This document shows positions 26,781 through 34,399 of a stretch of DNA of 64,000 nucleotides, piece after piece. Both the position numbers and the translations under genes were made by a program. This DNA is from Flammeovirga kamogawensis (GTDB lineage Bacteria > Bacteroidota > Bacteroidia > Cytophagales > Flammeovirgaceae), in the NCBI RefSeq assembly GCF_018736065.1, contig NZ_CP076129.1:868001-932000 (forward strand). Reading direction: 5' to 3'. The notes below the pieces were generated by a model. That model searched no databases and had not been told where the DNA came from. It worked only from the letters and a program-made list of their open reading frames with translations. Within the stretch, counting starts at the first letter, position 1, and each line of letters starts with the position of its first letter.

Positions 26781-28229
26781 ATGAAACACACACACCTCTT
26801 TGTATCAATAATAATAGCATTCACGAGTTGTAACAAAACAACTTTCCAATCAGAAGAGTTACCTAAAAAGCCCAATATTGTACTTATTTTCACAGACGAC
26901 CTTGGCTACAATGATATTGAGCCTTATGGAGCTCCACGCATAAAGACACCCAATTTAAATCAGATGGCAAGTGAAGGAATTAAGTTTACTAACTTTTATG
27001 CACAACCACTTTGCGGACCTTCTAGAGCTGCACTTTTAACAGGAAGTTATCCTATACGAATTGGAGAGCCTCAGAATAAAAAGAACTTTCATACCCAACT
27101 TCATCCAAAAGAAATTACCATTGCAGAAGTACTAAAACCACAAGGATATACTTCTGCTTGTATTGGGAAATGGCATGCAGGAGAGGGTCCTGGACAAATG
27201 CCACTTGAACAAGGTTTTGATAAATTTTATGGGACACCAAAATACAATGGACATACAAAATTAATCAACTCATCAAAATACAGATGTACATTACTTTCTA
27301 ATACAGATACTGTAATGAAAATAAATACGGTAGAAGAAATGGGCTTATTAACGGGTTTGTACACTCAAGAAGCAACTTCATTTATTAAAAAAAACAAGGA
27401 CAAACCGTTCTTCTTGTATTTAGCCCATAATATGCCTCATGTTCCTTTAGGAGCTTCTAAAAAATTTAGAGGGAAATCTGAAGATGGTTTCTATGGTGAT
27501 GTGATTGAAGAATTAGATTGGAGTGTTGGAGAGGTATTAAAAACATTAAAAAAGGAAGGCATTGAAGAAAATACACTCGTAATCTTTACCTCTGATAACG
27601 GTCCTTGGATAGAAGATATTATTGGTGATCATGGCGGAAGTGCTTACCCATTAAGAGGCAATAAAACGCAAACTTGGGAAGGTGGCGTTCGTGTTCCATG
27701 TATTATGCAATGGAAAGGAAAATTGCATGAAGGAACTACAAATACTGAACTTCTAACTACACTTGACTTCTTCCCTACTTTTTCAAAACTTACTCAAAGT
27801 TCGTTTCCAGAAGCACTAACTATTGATGGAATTGACATTTCTAAAGTAATTTTAGAGGAAGAAAAAAGTGAAAGACAATATTTCTATTATTACGCATACA
27901 CACATTTACATGCTATAAGAGATAAAGAATGGAAGCTGATACTCCCTCGCCCAGCGAAACCAAAATTTATGAAATGGGCTAAAAGAAAAATTGATGCCGT
28001 GCACGAAATAAAGCTATTTAACTTATTAATAGATAAAGAAGAGAAAAATAATGTTGCGAATCAGTATCCTGAAAAAGTGAAGGAACTATTAGCTGCTATG
28101 GAAGATGCTAGAATTGAACTTGGCGATCAGGATAGAATTGGAAAAGGGGCTCGCTTTTTTGATGAAGCACCAAAAACAGAAAGATTAAAGGAGTATAAAA
28201 AGTTTATGGGCGAAGAAAATAATTTGTAA
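26781..28229 (+). CDS. Type I sulfatase, SPII lipoprotein
   Basis: 482 residues from the ATG at 26781, preferred over 26757 because it places a lipobox (IIAFTSC, Cys17) at the right distance. The metal-binding strand is PNIVLIFTDDLGYND, the formylglycine motif CGPSRAALLTG (Cys78), then GKWHAGEGP, HNMPHVPL and FTSDNGPW, all typical of arylsulfatase A-like S1 sulfatases. The lipid anchor keeps it in the periplasm or on the outer-membrane leaflet. It follows the GH116 gene by 94 bases without a terminator, so the two are probably one operon. The C-terminal helices after residue 400 complete the usual length. Confidence 0.92.
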   Translation: MKHTHLFVSIIIAFTSCNKTTFQSEELPKKPNIVLIFTDDLGYNDIEPYGAPRIKTPNLNQMASEGIKFTNFYAQPLCGPSRAALLTGSYPIRIGEPQNKKNFHTQLHPKEITIAEVLKPQGYTSACIGKWHAGEGPGQMPLEQGFDKFYGTPKYNGHTKLINSSKYRCTLLSNTDTVMKINTVEEMGLLTGLYTQEATSFIKKNKDKPFFLYLAHNMPHVPLGASKKFRGKSEDGFYGDVIEELDWSVGEVLKTLKKEGIEENTLVIFTSDNGPWIEDIIGDHGGSAYPLRGNKTQTWEGGVRVPCIMQWKGKLHEGTTNTELLTTLDFFPTFSKLTQSSFPEALTIDGIDISKVILEEEKSERQYFYYYAYTHLHAIRDKEWKLILPRPAKPKFMKWAKRKIDAVHEIKLFNLLIDKEEKNNVANQYPEKVKELLAAMEDARIELGDQDRIGKGARFFDEAPKTERLKEYKKFMGEENNL

Positions 28230-28600
28230 TTATTCTCCCTTAATTTGATTATTCTTTGGTGAAAATTAATGTCTTTACTGTGATTAAAAAACCTGTCACA
28301 GCGTAGTATACTTTACTCTATACAATAGAATTCAAAATAAGTGAATATATAATGTTGTTTATACATTTAAATAAAACACACCTATTATTTCAATATTTTT
28401 AATTGAATATCAGTTTCTTTACAATTTTATTAATTCAAAAACTGCGAAATAGCAGTTAATTTTATGGTATAAAAGATTGTATTTACTTGCTGATCGGCAT
28501 CTTTAAAGAAAAATACTTCCCCTACATTTGTAACATGATCAACAACAAAAAGATCAATTACAATTTAAACACGCTCTCAATTATTAAAACATATACTACC
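28230..28600 (+). other. Gap before the small secreted protein, with a possible -7 promoter element
   Basis: 371 bases without a gene. TACATTTG at 28523-28530 matches the Bacteroidota -7 consensus TAnnTTTG, but no good TTTG lies 19 bases upstream, so the promoter is tentative and would give a 5' leader of about 65 bases. A 6-bp CTGTGA/TCACAG pair at about 28278-28301 is too weak to call a terminator. Confidence 0.35.
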
Positions 28601-29227
28601 ATGAAAAATTTAATCAAACTAAGTGCTTTCGTACTATTATTCTTTTTTACAATAACATCCTATGCATCTTCAATTTATTATTTACCTTATAATGGCATAT
28701 CATATTTCTTTAAATCATCTTTAAACGGAAAAGACGTTAGTTTAATATTTAATGATTTAGATGGAGAAGAAATAAACTTTATTATTACGAATAAGCAAGG
28801 AGACGTTTTTTACGAAAAGAAAATTATTGGTACAGGACGTATAGTAGAAGATATTAACCTAAAATCTTTACCTGAAGGAAATTTTATATTCAGAATGAGT
28901 TTTGAGGATAAAATAATGCAAAGAGAGTTTTTTGTGACTCCATCAAAAACATCCATTATGCTTAATTATTCGCTTACTTCTAATCAAGATAAATTTCGTA
29001 TTTCTGTAAAAGATGAAGCACTTTTCTTACTTCTTGAAAAGAATGTTAAAGGGTTTGTGAAGATGCGCCTTAAAAAAGAAAATGGCGAAATTCTTTATAC
29101 AAACAAGTTTTTAGCAGAAGCCAAAAAATTAAAAAAATATGAATTAAATCAGTTGCCAGCTGGTGTTTATGTAGCAGAGCTAGAAATAGGCGGCAAATTA
29201 TATTCAGACTCATTTTCAATCTTATAA
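28601..29227 (+). CDS. Secreted protein of two beta-sandwich modules, function unknown
   Basis: 208 residues from the ATG at 28601; the longer frame starting at a TTG at 28487 lacks a signal peptide at its start. The signal peptide is MKNLIKLSAFVLLFFFTI, cleaved near YAS. Two similar halves follow, each ending in a strand pattern like that of T9SS tails or Fn3 modules: LPEGNFIFRMSFED (about 88-101) and LPAGVYVAELEIGG (about 186-199). There is no cysteine and no enzyme motif. It might be a shortened T9SS cargo or a small structural protein. It is followed by a strong terminator, so it is monocistronic. Confidence 0.75.
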   Translation: MKNLIKLSAFVLLFFFTITSYASSIYYLPYNGISYFFKSSLNGKDVSLIFNDLDGEEINFIITNKQGDVFYEKKIIGTGRIVEDINLKSLPEGNFIFRMSFEDKIMQREFFVTPSKTSIMLNYSLTSNQDKFRISVKDEALFLLLEKNVKGFVKMRLKKENGEILYTNKFLAEAKKLKKYELNQLPAGVYVAELEIGGKLYSDSFSIL

Positions 29228-29259
29228 TATAATAGTGATAAAATAGTTAGTTAAGAATT

Positions 29260-29319
29260 CATTTCATTTCATACTTTGGAAGAGGTTATCATACTGTGGT
29301 AACCTCTTTTTGTTTTATA
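29260..29319. repeat. 60-bp dispersed repeat, copy 1 (contains the terminator)
   Basis: The segment beginning CATTTCATTTCATACTTTGG and running through the terminator recurs at 34287-34346 with only scattered changes over its first 40 bases. It lies downstream of a gene for a small secreted protein in both cases. Confidence 0.6.
29280..29308 (+). terminator. Terminator of the small secreted protein gene
   Basis: AAGAGGTTA (29280-29288) pairs perfectly with TAACCTCTT (29300-29308) across an 11-base loop, followed by TTTTGTTTTAT. Confidence 0.8.
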
Positions 29320-29420
29320 GGAATATATAAAACAATACTTAGTTTTTTTGCTTAGGGTACATAACAAGGCAAATAATACAGTTCGTCTTTAAAAGCAGCT
29401 CCTTTTTGAGACGTGAAAAA

Positions 29421-29464
29421 GGTAACCCCTAAACTATAATTTCATTATAATTCGAGAGGTTACC
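29421..29464 (-). terminator. Terminator of the desuccinylase/RimK/RimB-like operon
   Basis: GGTAACCCCT (29421-29430) pairs with AGAGGTTACC (29455-29464), 9 of 10 positions, with an inner ATAAT/ATTAT stem. On the minus strand it is followed by TTTTTCACG. It shares the GAGGTTA core with the neighbouring plus-strand terminator. Confidence 0.7.
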
Positions 29465-29483
29465 CTATCTATGGATTATTCCA

Positions 29484-30434
29484 TTATTTATTAACACTTA
29501 CATGAAAAATCGCATCACCTTTATATACATTAGGTGCTGTATTTAAACCAAATATATAACAATCAAAAGGCGCATATATTTTCTTTTCAAATTTACCAAA
29601 AGGGTCTGATATTCTACCTAACAGCATTTTCTTTGTTACTTTCTGACCATTCTCAACAGCAGATTCAAATATGCCAGAATAAGAAGCTCTTATCCATTTA
29701 CTTTTCTCAATTAGAACAGTTTCTGAATTCACCTCTATTTCGCCATCATGCATCTTTAAATACTTCATGACATTTATAGCTCCAGTTACACCACAATCTA
29801 TTACAGACTTATCCAATTGCAATGATTTACCACCTTCAAATAAAATAATTGTCTTCCCTAATTTATGTACTGTTTCTCTTAATGAATGTGCAATATATTT
29901 AGAATGCATTAGGTATGGAGCACCAAAAACCTGTGCTAAACTAAGCTGCTTTTCATTGTTAATATCACATCTAACATTAGGATAGTTGCTTCTATCCGCA
30001 CCACCTGTATGAAAGTCTAAAACATAATCTACAAATGGGGCAATTTCTTTGGTAAACTTAAACGCAAACTGACTTGCCAAAGAACCTTTACTAGATCCTG
30101 GGAACATGCGGTTTAAATCTCTTCCATCAGGAAATTCTCTTGTCAAATTTAAATACCCAAAAACGTTAAAAACAGGAATACAAATTATAGTACCTCTCTT
30201 TGGTATATTGTATTTTTTTCTAATAATATCTCTAACAATTGCAACACCGTTCGATTCGTTTCCATGCACACCGCCTAGTAACAATAAAACAGGGCCATCT
30301 TCTTTTCCTCGTTCTACAATTACAGGTACTTTCAAACTATTACTCGTATGTAGTTTTGCAACTTCTAACTCAAGTACAGCACCTTTCCCTTTAGGGATTT
30401 CCGTTCCTAAAAGAACAAATTTATCTTTAGACAT
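29484..30434 (-). CDS. Succinylglutamate desuccinylase/aspartoacylase-family (M14-like) zinc hydrolase
   Basis: 316 residues. The zinc site is visible as [10 protein letters not shown] (His57, Glu60) and [14 protein letters not shown] (third His near residue 142), followed by the lid strand and a C-terminal beta domain (about 235-316). This is the AstE/aspartoacylase branch that removes acyl or glutamyl groups from amino acids or peptide tails. It overlaps the RimK-like gene by 8 bases. The triad with RimK and the RimB-like protein recurs in many bacteria, and a role in trimming glutamate tails added by RimK is a reasonable inference. Confidence 0.88.
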   Translation of the reverse strand: MSKDKFVLLGTEIPKGKGAVLELEVAKLHTSNSLKVPVIVERGKEDGPVLLLLGGVHGNESNGVAIVRDIIRKKYNIPKRGTIICIPVFNVFGYLNLTREFPDGRDLNRMFPGSSKGSLASQFAFKFTKEIAPFVDYVLDFHTGGADRSNYPNVRCDINNEKQLSLAQVFGAPYLMHSKYIAHSLRETVHKLGKTIILFEGGKSLQLDKSVIDCGVTGAINVMKYLKMHDGEIEVNSETVLIEKSKWIRASYSGIFESAVENGQKVTKKMLLGRISDPFGKFEKKIYAPFDCYIFGLNTAPNVYKGDAIFHVSVNK

Positions 30435-31299
30435 TTCTTTCTAAGTATTTAATAATTTCTTTTGCAATATCAATTTTCGTCGCATTTTCTATTCCCTCTA
30501 AACCAGGAGAAGAATTGACTTCTAAAACCAACGGTCCATTTGTAGACTGTAACATATCTACCCCTGCTACACCAAGTCCCATTGCTTTTGTTGCTTTTAA
30601 TGCCGTAAGTTCTTCTTCATTAGATAACTCAATTAACTCTGCGCTACCTCCTCTATGTAGGTTAGAACGGAATTCACCCTCTTTACCTTGGCGTTTCATT
30701 GCTCCAATTACACGTCCGTCTACCACAAAAACACGAATATCTGCCCCTCCAGATTCTTTAATAAATTGCTGGGCAATAACTCTTGCTTTTAGACCATTAA
30801 AAGCTTCAATTACAGAACTTGCCGCATTCTTTGTTTCTGCTAACACAACACCTAACCCTTGTGTACCTTCTAAAAGTTTAAGGATTAATGGAGCACCACC
30901 TACAGATTCAATCACATGATCTACATCTTTTGCATAGTTAGTAAACACTGTTTTAGGTAACCCCACTCCAGCCTTAGCCAAAATTTGTAAACTTCTTAGT
31001 TTATCTCTTGAATCAGTCAATGCCTGAGAACCCACTGCAGAAAAAACATTCATCATCTCGAACTGACGTACCACAGCGGTACCATAGAAAGTTACTGAAG
31101 AACCAATTCTTGGAATAATAGCATCTATATTTTCTAAGTATTTACCATTATAAAATACTCTTGGGCTTTTCTTTTCTAATTCTATTGTACACTTTAAATG
31201 GTCTACAATGATAGCTTCATGTCCTAACTCTTCTGCTGCTTCTACTAAACGTTTTGTAGAATATAAATTATTGTTTCTAGAGAGAATTGCAATTTTCAT
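30427..31299 (-). CDS. rimK: RimK-type ATP-grasp alpha-L-glutamate ligase
   Basis: 290 residues, the usual RimK length. The N-terminal preATP-grasp part ([10 protein letters not shown], then [19 protein letters not shown]) precedes an ATP-grasp domain with [19 protein letters not shown] (the lysine and glycine-rich loop), [20 protein letters not shown] and the metal-binding [14 protein letters not shown] with Glu and Asn ligands. RimK adds glutamates to the C-terminus of ribosomal protein S6; related enzymes act on other substrates such as F420. It lies between a RimB-like gene (12 bases upstream) and a desuccinylase-type gene (8-base overlap), one operon. Confident on family; the protein substrate is by homology only. 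Confidence 0.93.
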   Translation of the reverse strand: MKIAILSRNNNLYSTKRLVEAAEELGHEAIIVDHLKCTIELEKKSPRVFYNGKYLENIDAIIPRIGSSVTFYGTAVVRQFEMMNVFSAVGSQALTDSRDKLRSLQILAKAGVGLPKTVFTNYAKDVDHVIESVGGAPLILKLLEGTQGLGVVLAETKNAASSVIEAFNGLKARVIAQQFIKESGGADIRVFVVDGRVIGAMKRQGKEGEFRSNLHRGGSAELIELSNEEELTALKATKAMGLGVAGVDMLQSTNGPLVLEVNSSPGLEGIENATKIDIAKEIIKYLERNV

Positions 31300-31311
31300 T
31301 TTATTACTTTT

Positions 31312-31752
31312 TTATTGAGTTAAATTATTTTTTAGTAGGAATGATTCGTCCTTTTTAGACGTATCCACCATAAATTTTTTATTTAAAAATTTCCTTCCAA
31401 TTAAAACAGGAAACTTCATTTCACTTCTATTAGTAAGTGATAATTCAATTGGGTATTTCTTATTAAAAAGAATAACCTGAGTCTTTATTATAAATCGTTT
31501 CTCAACCTCCCCAAAGGAACTTCTAATATTTTTTTCTGTATATTCTTTTACCTTAATTACTTGATTTTGGTATTTTAAATACGCTGGGTCAAGTGTTTTA
31601 AAATGAAGGTATTTTATACCTTTAATTTCTATTTCTTTTATATCATGACAGTGGATTGATGAAGTATAAGCACCTGTATCTATTTTCACAGCAAGGTCTT
31701 CCAAGTATAAATCAGGAAAATCCACTTTGTCACTTCTTCCAATTATTTCCAT
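31312..31752 (-). CDS. RimB-like retropepsin-fold protein (ATP-dependent zinc protease family)
   Basis: 146 residues with LAVKIDTGAYTSSIHC near residue 25, the aspartic-protease-like active strand with DTGA, and PVLIGRKFLNKKFMVD near residue 115, the paired second strand. The family (PF05618) is found with RimK and was shown in Pseudomonas to be part of a rimABK system controlling S6 modification. Length is typical. First gene of the operon. Whether it is a protease or a regulator of RimK is not settled by the sequence. Confidence 0.85.
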   Translation of the reverse strand: MEIIGRSDKVDFPDLYLEDLAVKIDTGAYTSSIHCHDIKEIEIKGIKYLHFKTLDPAYLKYQNQVIKVKEYTEKNIRSSFGEVEKRFIIKTQVILFNKKYPIELSLTNRSEMKFPVLIGRKFLNKKFMVDTSKKDESFLLKNNLTQ

Positions 31753-32058
31753 TACAGTTATTTTTCTAAACTATTATTTCAGTTGATATCATATAATTTT
31801 TATTCTTATTAAATGATGCTCAAAACAATTGAGATGGCTAGTAATACGGTAGATAAACACCCTATGTTACGGTCATAATTGTGAAAAAATTATAAAAAGG
31901 TAAACTGCTGATTACAATATATTTAGTTGATAAAAAAGCGCTTTTTTTTAGGGTAAAAACTATCAAAATTCGATTTTCAAAACTACCTCAAAAATTACTA
32001 ACGAGTGTTAATGCACTTATTACATTAAAATAAAACACATCTATTTATTTCCATCAAA
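31753..32058. other. Gap between the RimB-like gene and the insertion sequence
   Basis: 306 bases of AT-rich DNA without a gene. It should carry the promoter of the minus-strand rimK operon. A 16-base palindrome AAAAAAGCGCTTTTTT lies at 31932-31947. Nothing else stands out. Confidence 0.5.
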
Positions 32059-32082
32059 TGTCTCGTCCTGAATTAGTGTTAC
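32059..32082 (+). repeat. Left terminal inverted repeat of the IS3-family element
   Basis: Begins TGTCTCGTCC and ends GTGTTAC. Its reverse complement matches 33418-33441 at 17 of 24 positions, best in the outer AGACA and inner GTAAC blocks. Confidence 0.8.
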
Positions 32083-32097
32083 ACAAAACGTAACATT

Positions 32098-32526
32098 ATG
32101 AATGAAGATCAAGAATATCAGTACACTAAACGTACACAAAAAGATTATAGCTACTCTTTTAAATTACAAGTTGTAGATGAAGTGGAACGAGGGGAAATAG
32201 GTATAACGGCAGCAAGACTTAAATATGGAATACAAGGTCATGGTACCATCCGTACTTGGATAAGAAAGTATGGTAATTTAGATTGGGATAATAAATCTGA
32301 TTTAAAAATGGGAAAGACACCAGAACAAAAATTATTGGAGCTAGAACAAAAGGTTCTATTATTAGAGAAGCAAAAAGCTTCTTTAGAAAAACAACTCTAC
32401 GTAACAGATAAAAAAGCAATTTTCTTTGATATGATGATCGATATTGCTGAGGATGAGTTTAATATTCCTATTAGAAAAAAGTCTTTACCCAAGCAGTTGA
32501 CCAATTCAAAAAAGAAGAAAAAATAG
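32098..32526 (+). CDS. IS3-family transposase OrfA
   Basis: 142 residues. A helix-turn-helix domain (about 15-60, YSYSFKLQVVDEVERGEIG and TIRTWIRKYG) is followed by a leucine-zipper-like coiled coil (about 80-105, LLELEQKVLLLEKQKASL). The C-terminus runs into a lysine stretch encoded by the slippery A-run, then TAG. OrfA binds the inverted repeats and regulates transposition; with a -1 frameshift it yields the OrfAB transposase. The ATG lies 16 bases inside the left inverted repeat end. Confidence 0.93.
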   Translation: MNEDQEYQYTKRTQKDYSYSFKLQVVDEVERGEIGITAARLKYGIQGHGTIRTWIRKYGNLDWDNKSDLKMGKTPEQKLLELEQKVLLLEKQKASLEKQLYVTDKKAIFFDMMIDIAEDEFNIPIRKKSLPKQLTNSKKKKK

Positions 32527-33404
32527 GAGTCAAACCGACTTGTGAATTGCTTGGGTTAAATCGACAAATTTATTATCGTTCGAAAAGGAAAGTAAAAAAG
32601 AATAATAGTATTGCATCTAAAGTAGTAGACTTAGTGAAAAGAATTCGTTTGAAGCAAACTAAAATAGGGACAAGGAAATTATATCAATTACTTCTTCCTG
32701 AATTGCAATTACTAAATGTAGGTAGAGATAAGCTTTTTGATATCATGAGGGCTAATCGACTCGATATCAAGCCTAAAAAACAATATCATGTCACTACAAA
32801 TTCTCATCACAGATTTAAAAAGCATAAAAACCTTATTGAGCATTTGGAAATAAATAGACCTGAACAAGTATTAGTTTCTGATATAACTTACATAGGTGAG
32901 CGAAGTAACCCAATGTATCTCTCCTTAGTAACAGATGCCTATTCTAAGAAAATAATGGGGTTAAATGTATCAGATAGTTTGAATGCAAATGGAGCTATTG
33001 CAGCATTAAAAGAAGCACTGAAAAATAGAAACTATGTTGATTTACCAATGATACACCATTCAGATAGAGGATTACAATATTGTAGTCACGAGTATCAACG
33101 ACATCTTCAGGAAAATAAAGTATTGTGCTCGATGACAGAATCTTACGATCCTTATCAAAATGCAGTAGCAGAAAGAATAAACGGAATTCTTAAGCAAGAA
33201 TTTATTTTAGGAATAAAAATTAATGATCTCGATTTAATGAATAAATTTATTAGAGAATCTGTATATATTTACAATAATGAAAGGCCTCATTGGAGTAATT
33301 ATATGAAGACACCTGTTGAGATGCATCAGCAAAGTGAAATAAAAATGAGAACTTATAAAAGTAAAAATAGCACCGAGTCTACACTCGATGCTATCAATAT
33401 ATAA
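32475..33404 (+). CDS. IS3-family transposase OrfB, DDE integrase part of OrfAB
   Basis: The OrfB frame is open from 32475, overlapping the end of OrfA in the -1 frame, and has no ATG before the integrase region; a TTG at 32547 is the only early start. This supports expression as an OrfAB fusion by frameshifting. After an HTH_21 region (about VKRIRLKQTKIGTRKLYQLL) the rve integrase core has all three catalytic residues: VSDITYIG (Asp), HHSDRGLQY (Asp) and NAVAERINGILKQEF (Glu), followed by NNERPHWS. The 3' end contains a hairpin at 33367-33394. No frameshift or stop breaks it. Confidence 0.92.
   Translation, partial: KKVFTQAVDQFKKEEKIGVKPTCELLGLNRQIYYRSKRKVKKNNSIASKVVDLVKRIRLKQTKIGTRKLYQLLLPELQLLNVGRDKLFDIMRANRLDIKPKKQYHVTTNSHHRFKKHKNLIEHLEINRPEQVLVSDITYIGERSNPMYLSLVTDAYSKKIMGLNVSDSLNANGAIAALKEALKNRNYVDLPMIHHSDRGLQYCSHEYQRHLQENKVLCSMTESYDPYQNAVAERINGILKQEFILGIKINDLDLMNKFIRESVYIYNNERPHWSNYMKTPVEMHQQSEIKMRTYKSKNSTESTLDAINI
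32508..32514 (+). promoter_or_regulatory. Programmed -1 ribosomal frameshift site (A_AAA_AAG)
   Basis: The OrfA reading frame crosses the heptamer as A AAA AAG, the classical IS3-type slippery site, four codons before the OrfA stop TAG at 32524-32526. A -1 slip moves the ribosome exactly into the OrfB frame. Confidence 0.82.
33367..33394 (+). terminator. Hairpin in the 3' end of orfB
   Basis: ATAGCA and CGAGT (33367-33378) pair with ACTCG and TGCTAT (33383-33394) around one mismatch and a 4-base loop. It lies inside the last codons of orfB. There is no T run, so it may stabilise the mRNA or act as a transcription block rather than as a true terminator. Confidence 0.35.
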
Positions 33405-33417
33405 TAGGTCTAAATCT

Positions 33418-33441
33418 GTAACGCTATGGACGGACTAGACA
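33418..33441 (+). repeat. Right terminal inverted repeat of the IS3-family element
   Basis: Begins GTAACGCTAT and ends GGACTAGACA, matching the reverse complement of the left end at 17 of 24 positions. Confidence 0.8.
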
Positions 33442-33620
33442 AAATGATTAAGAATGGGGCTAGATAAAGAAAGTATGAATTGGTAAGAGACGATAAAATA
33501 AGAATGTGTAAATTATTGTAAGAAATGATAGAAATAGACATCTTATTTTTACTTAATGCTTATTTTGTATATTTAGTCTATTATTTGATTTAAATACAAT
33601 ACCCTAAACACTATACAAAC

Positions 33621-34190
33621 ATGCTAAAATTTCTATTCATTACATTTTTATTTCTTCCTTTTAATTTAGTCTTTGGACAGACTTTGCCATTAAAATATGA
33701 GGCATCTTTAGCTAGTTATTCAGATTTTAAAACATTGGTTGAAGAAGTTGAACCTTATCGAGAGGAACGTCTTATAAGCTTAGACAGGTTTCTTGAGATG
33801 AGTAAAGAAAAGAACGTAATTATTCTCGACAGCCGTTCTAAATTCAGGTACGATAGAAAACACTTAAAAGGCGCTGTAAACTTGACTTTTGCAGATTATA
33901 CACAAGAAAGTCTATGGGAGTTAATTCCAGACCCAAACACAATTATTCTAATTTATTGCAATAATAACTTTATTGGAGATCAAGTAGATTTTAGATCTAA
34001 AGTTGCAAAACCAAAGCCTGATGTTGTAGAAACGCAAATTTTATCAAACAAAAAGCCAATAATGTTGGCCTTAAATGTTCCTGTTTTTATCAATTTATAT
34101 GGATATGGTTATCGTAATATTTATGAGTTAAATGAGTTGGTAAATATCAACGACAAGCGTATTAAATTTAAAGGGACAGAAGTAAAATAG
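33621..34190 (+). CDS. Secreted rhodanese-like domain protein
   Basis: 189 residues. Signal peptide (about 1-19, cleaved after VFG). A rhodanese-type domain (about 50-130) shows VIILDSRSKFRYDRKHLKGAVNLTF, the usual D-x-R and HLKGA motifs (split: DSRSKFRY, then HLKGAVN), and IIYC-like IYCNNNFIGD where the active-site loop with Cys should be. The loop differs from the standard CxxGxR form, so sulfurtransferase activity is uncertain. It lies 210 bases upstream of the caspase-like gene on the same strand. Exported rhodanese domains may handle sulfur or phosphate compounds or only bind. Confidence 0.82.
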   Translation: MLKFLFITFLFLPFNLVFGQTLPLKYEASLASYSDFKTLVEEVEPYREERLISLDRFLEMSKEKNVIILDSRSKFRYDRKHLKGAVNLTFADYTQESLWELIPDPNTIILIYCNNNFIGDQVDFRSKVAKPKPDVVETQILSNKKPIMLALNVPVFINLYGYGYRNIYELNELVNINDKRIKFKGTEVK

Positions 34191-34286
34191 GTAATCACCT
34201 AATCAATTTTGATAGATAATCAAACTTTAAGATACTTGTCTTCATATAAAAGAATAATATCTGCTTGTAATGAAGATAAAGTTATA

Positions 34287-34346
34287 CATTTCATTTCATA
34301 TTTTGGAAGAGGTTATCATAGTGTAGTAAACTCGTTTTGTCTATAA
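34287..34346. repeat. 60-bp dispersed repeat, copy 2 (terminator stem decayed)
   Basis: Begins CATTTCATTTCATATTTTGG like copy 1 at 29260-29319. The right arm reads TAAACTCG in place of TAACCTCT, so the hairpin is broken. Confidence 0.6.
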
Positions 34347-34399
34347 TAATTAATACATTAGTTCTATCTTTAGAGAATAATTAATAAAATAGACTCTCC

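Larger units (their letters stand above)
32059..33441 (+). mobile_element. Complete IS3-family insertion sequence
   Basis: The element spans 1383 bases. It has 24-base imperfect terminal inverted repeats starting TGTCTCGTCC at the left end and ending GGACTAGACA at the right, 17 of 24 positions matching, with TGT...ACA tips. The flanks show a possible 3-bp target duplication (AAA at 32056-32058 and 33442-33444). Two overlapping frames encode OrfA and OrfB with an A_AAA_AAG slippery heptamer at the end of OrfA. All parts are intact, so the element is probably active or recent. Confidence 0.88.

Noticed and set aside
28487-28600. Longer N-terminus of the small secreted protein
   Set aside because: It starts with TTG and buries the signal peptide; the ATG at 28601 opens a proper one.
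30515-30919. 134-aa plus-strand frame across rimK
   Set aside because: Antisense shadow of a gene with all ATP-grasp motifs.
31932-31947. 16-base palindrome AAAAAAGCGCTTTTTT
   Set aside because: Perfect, but it is just A and T tracts around GCGC in an AT-rich gap; no gene ends or starts there that it would serve.
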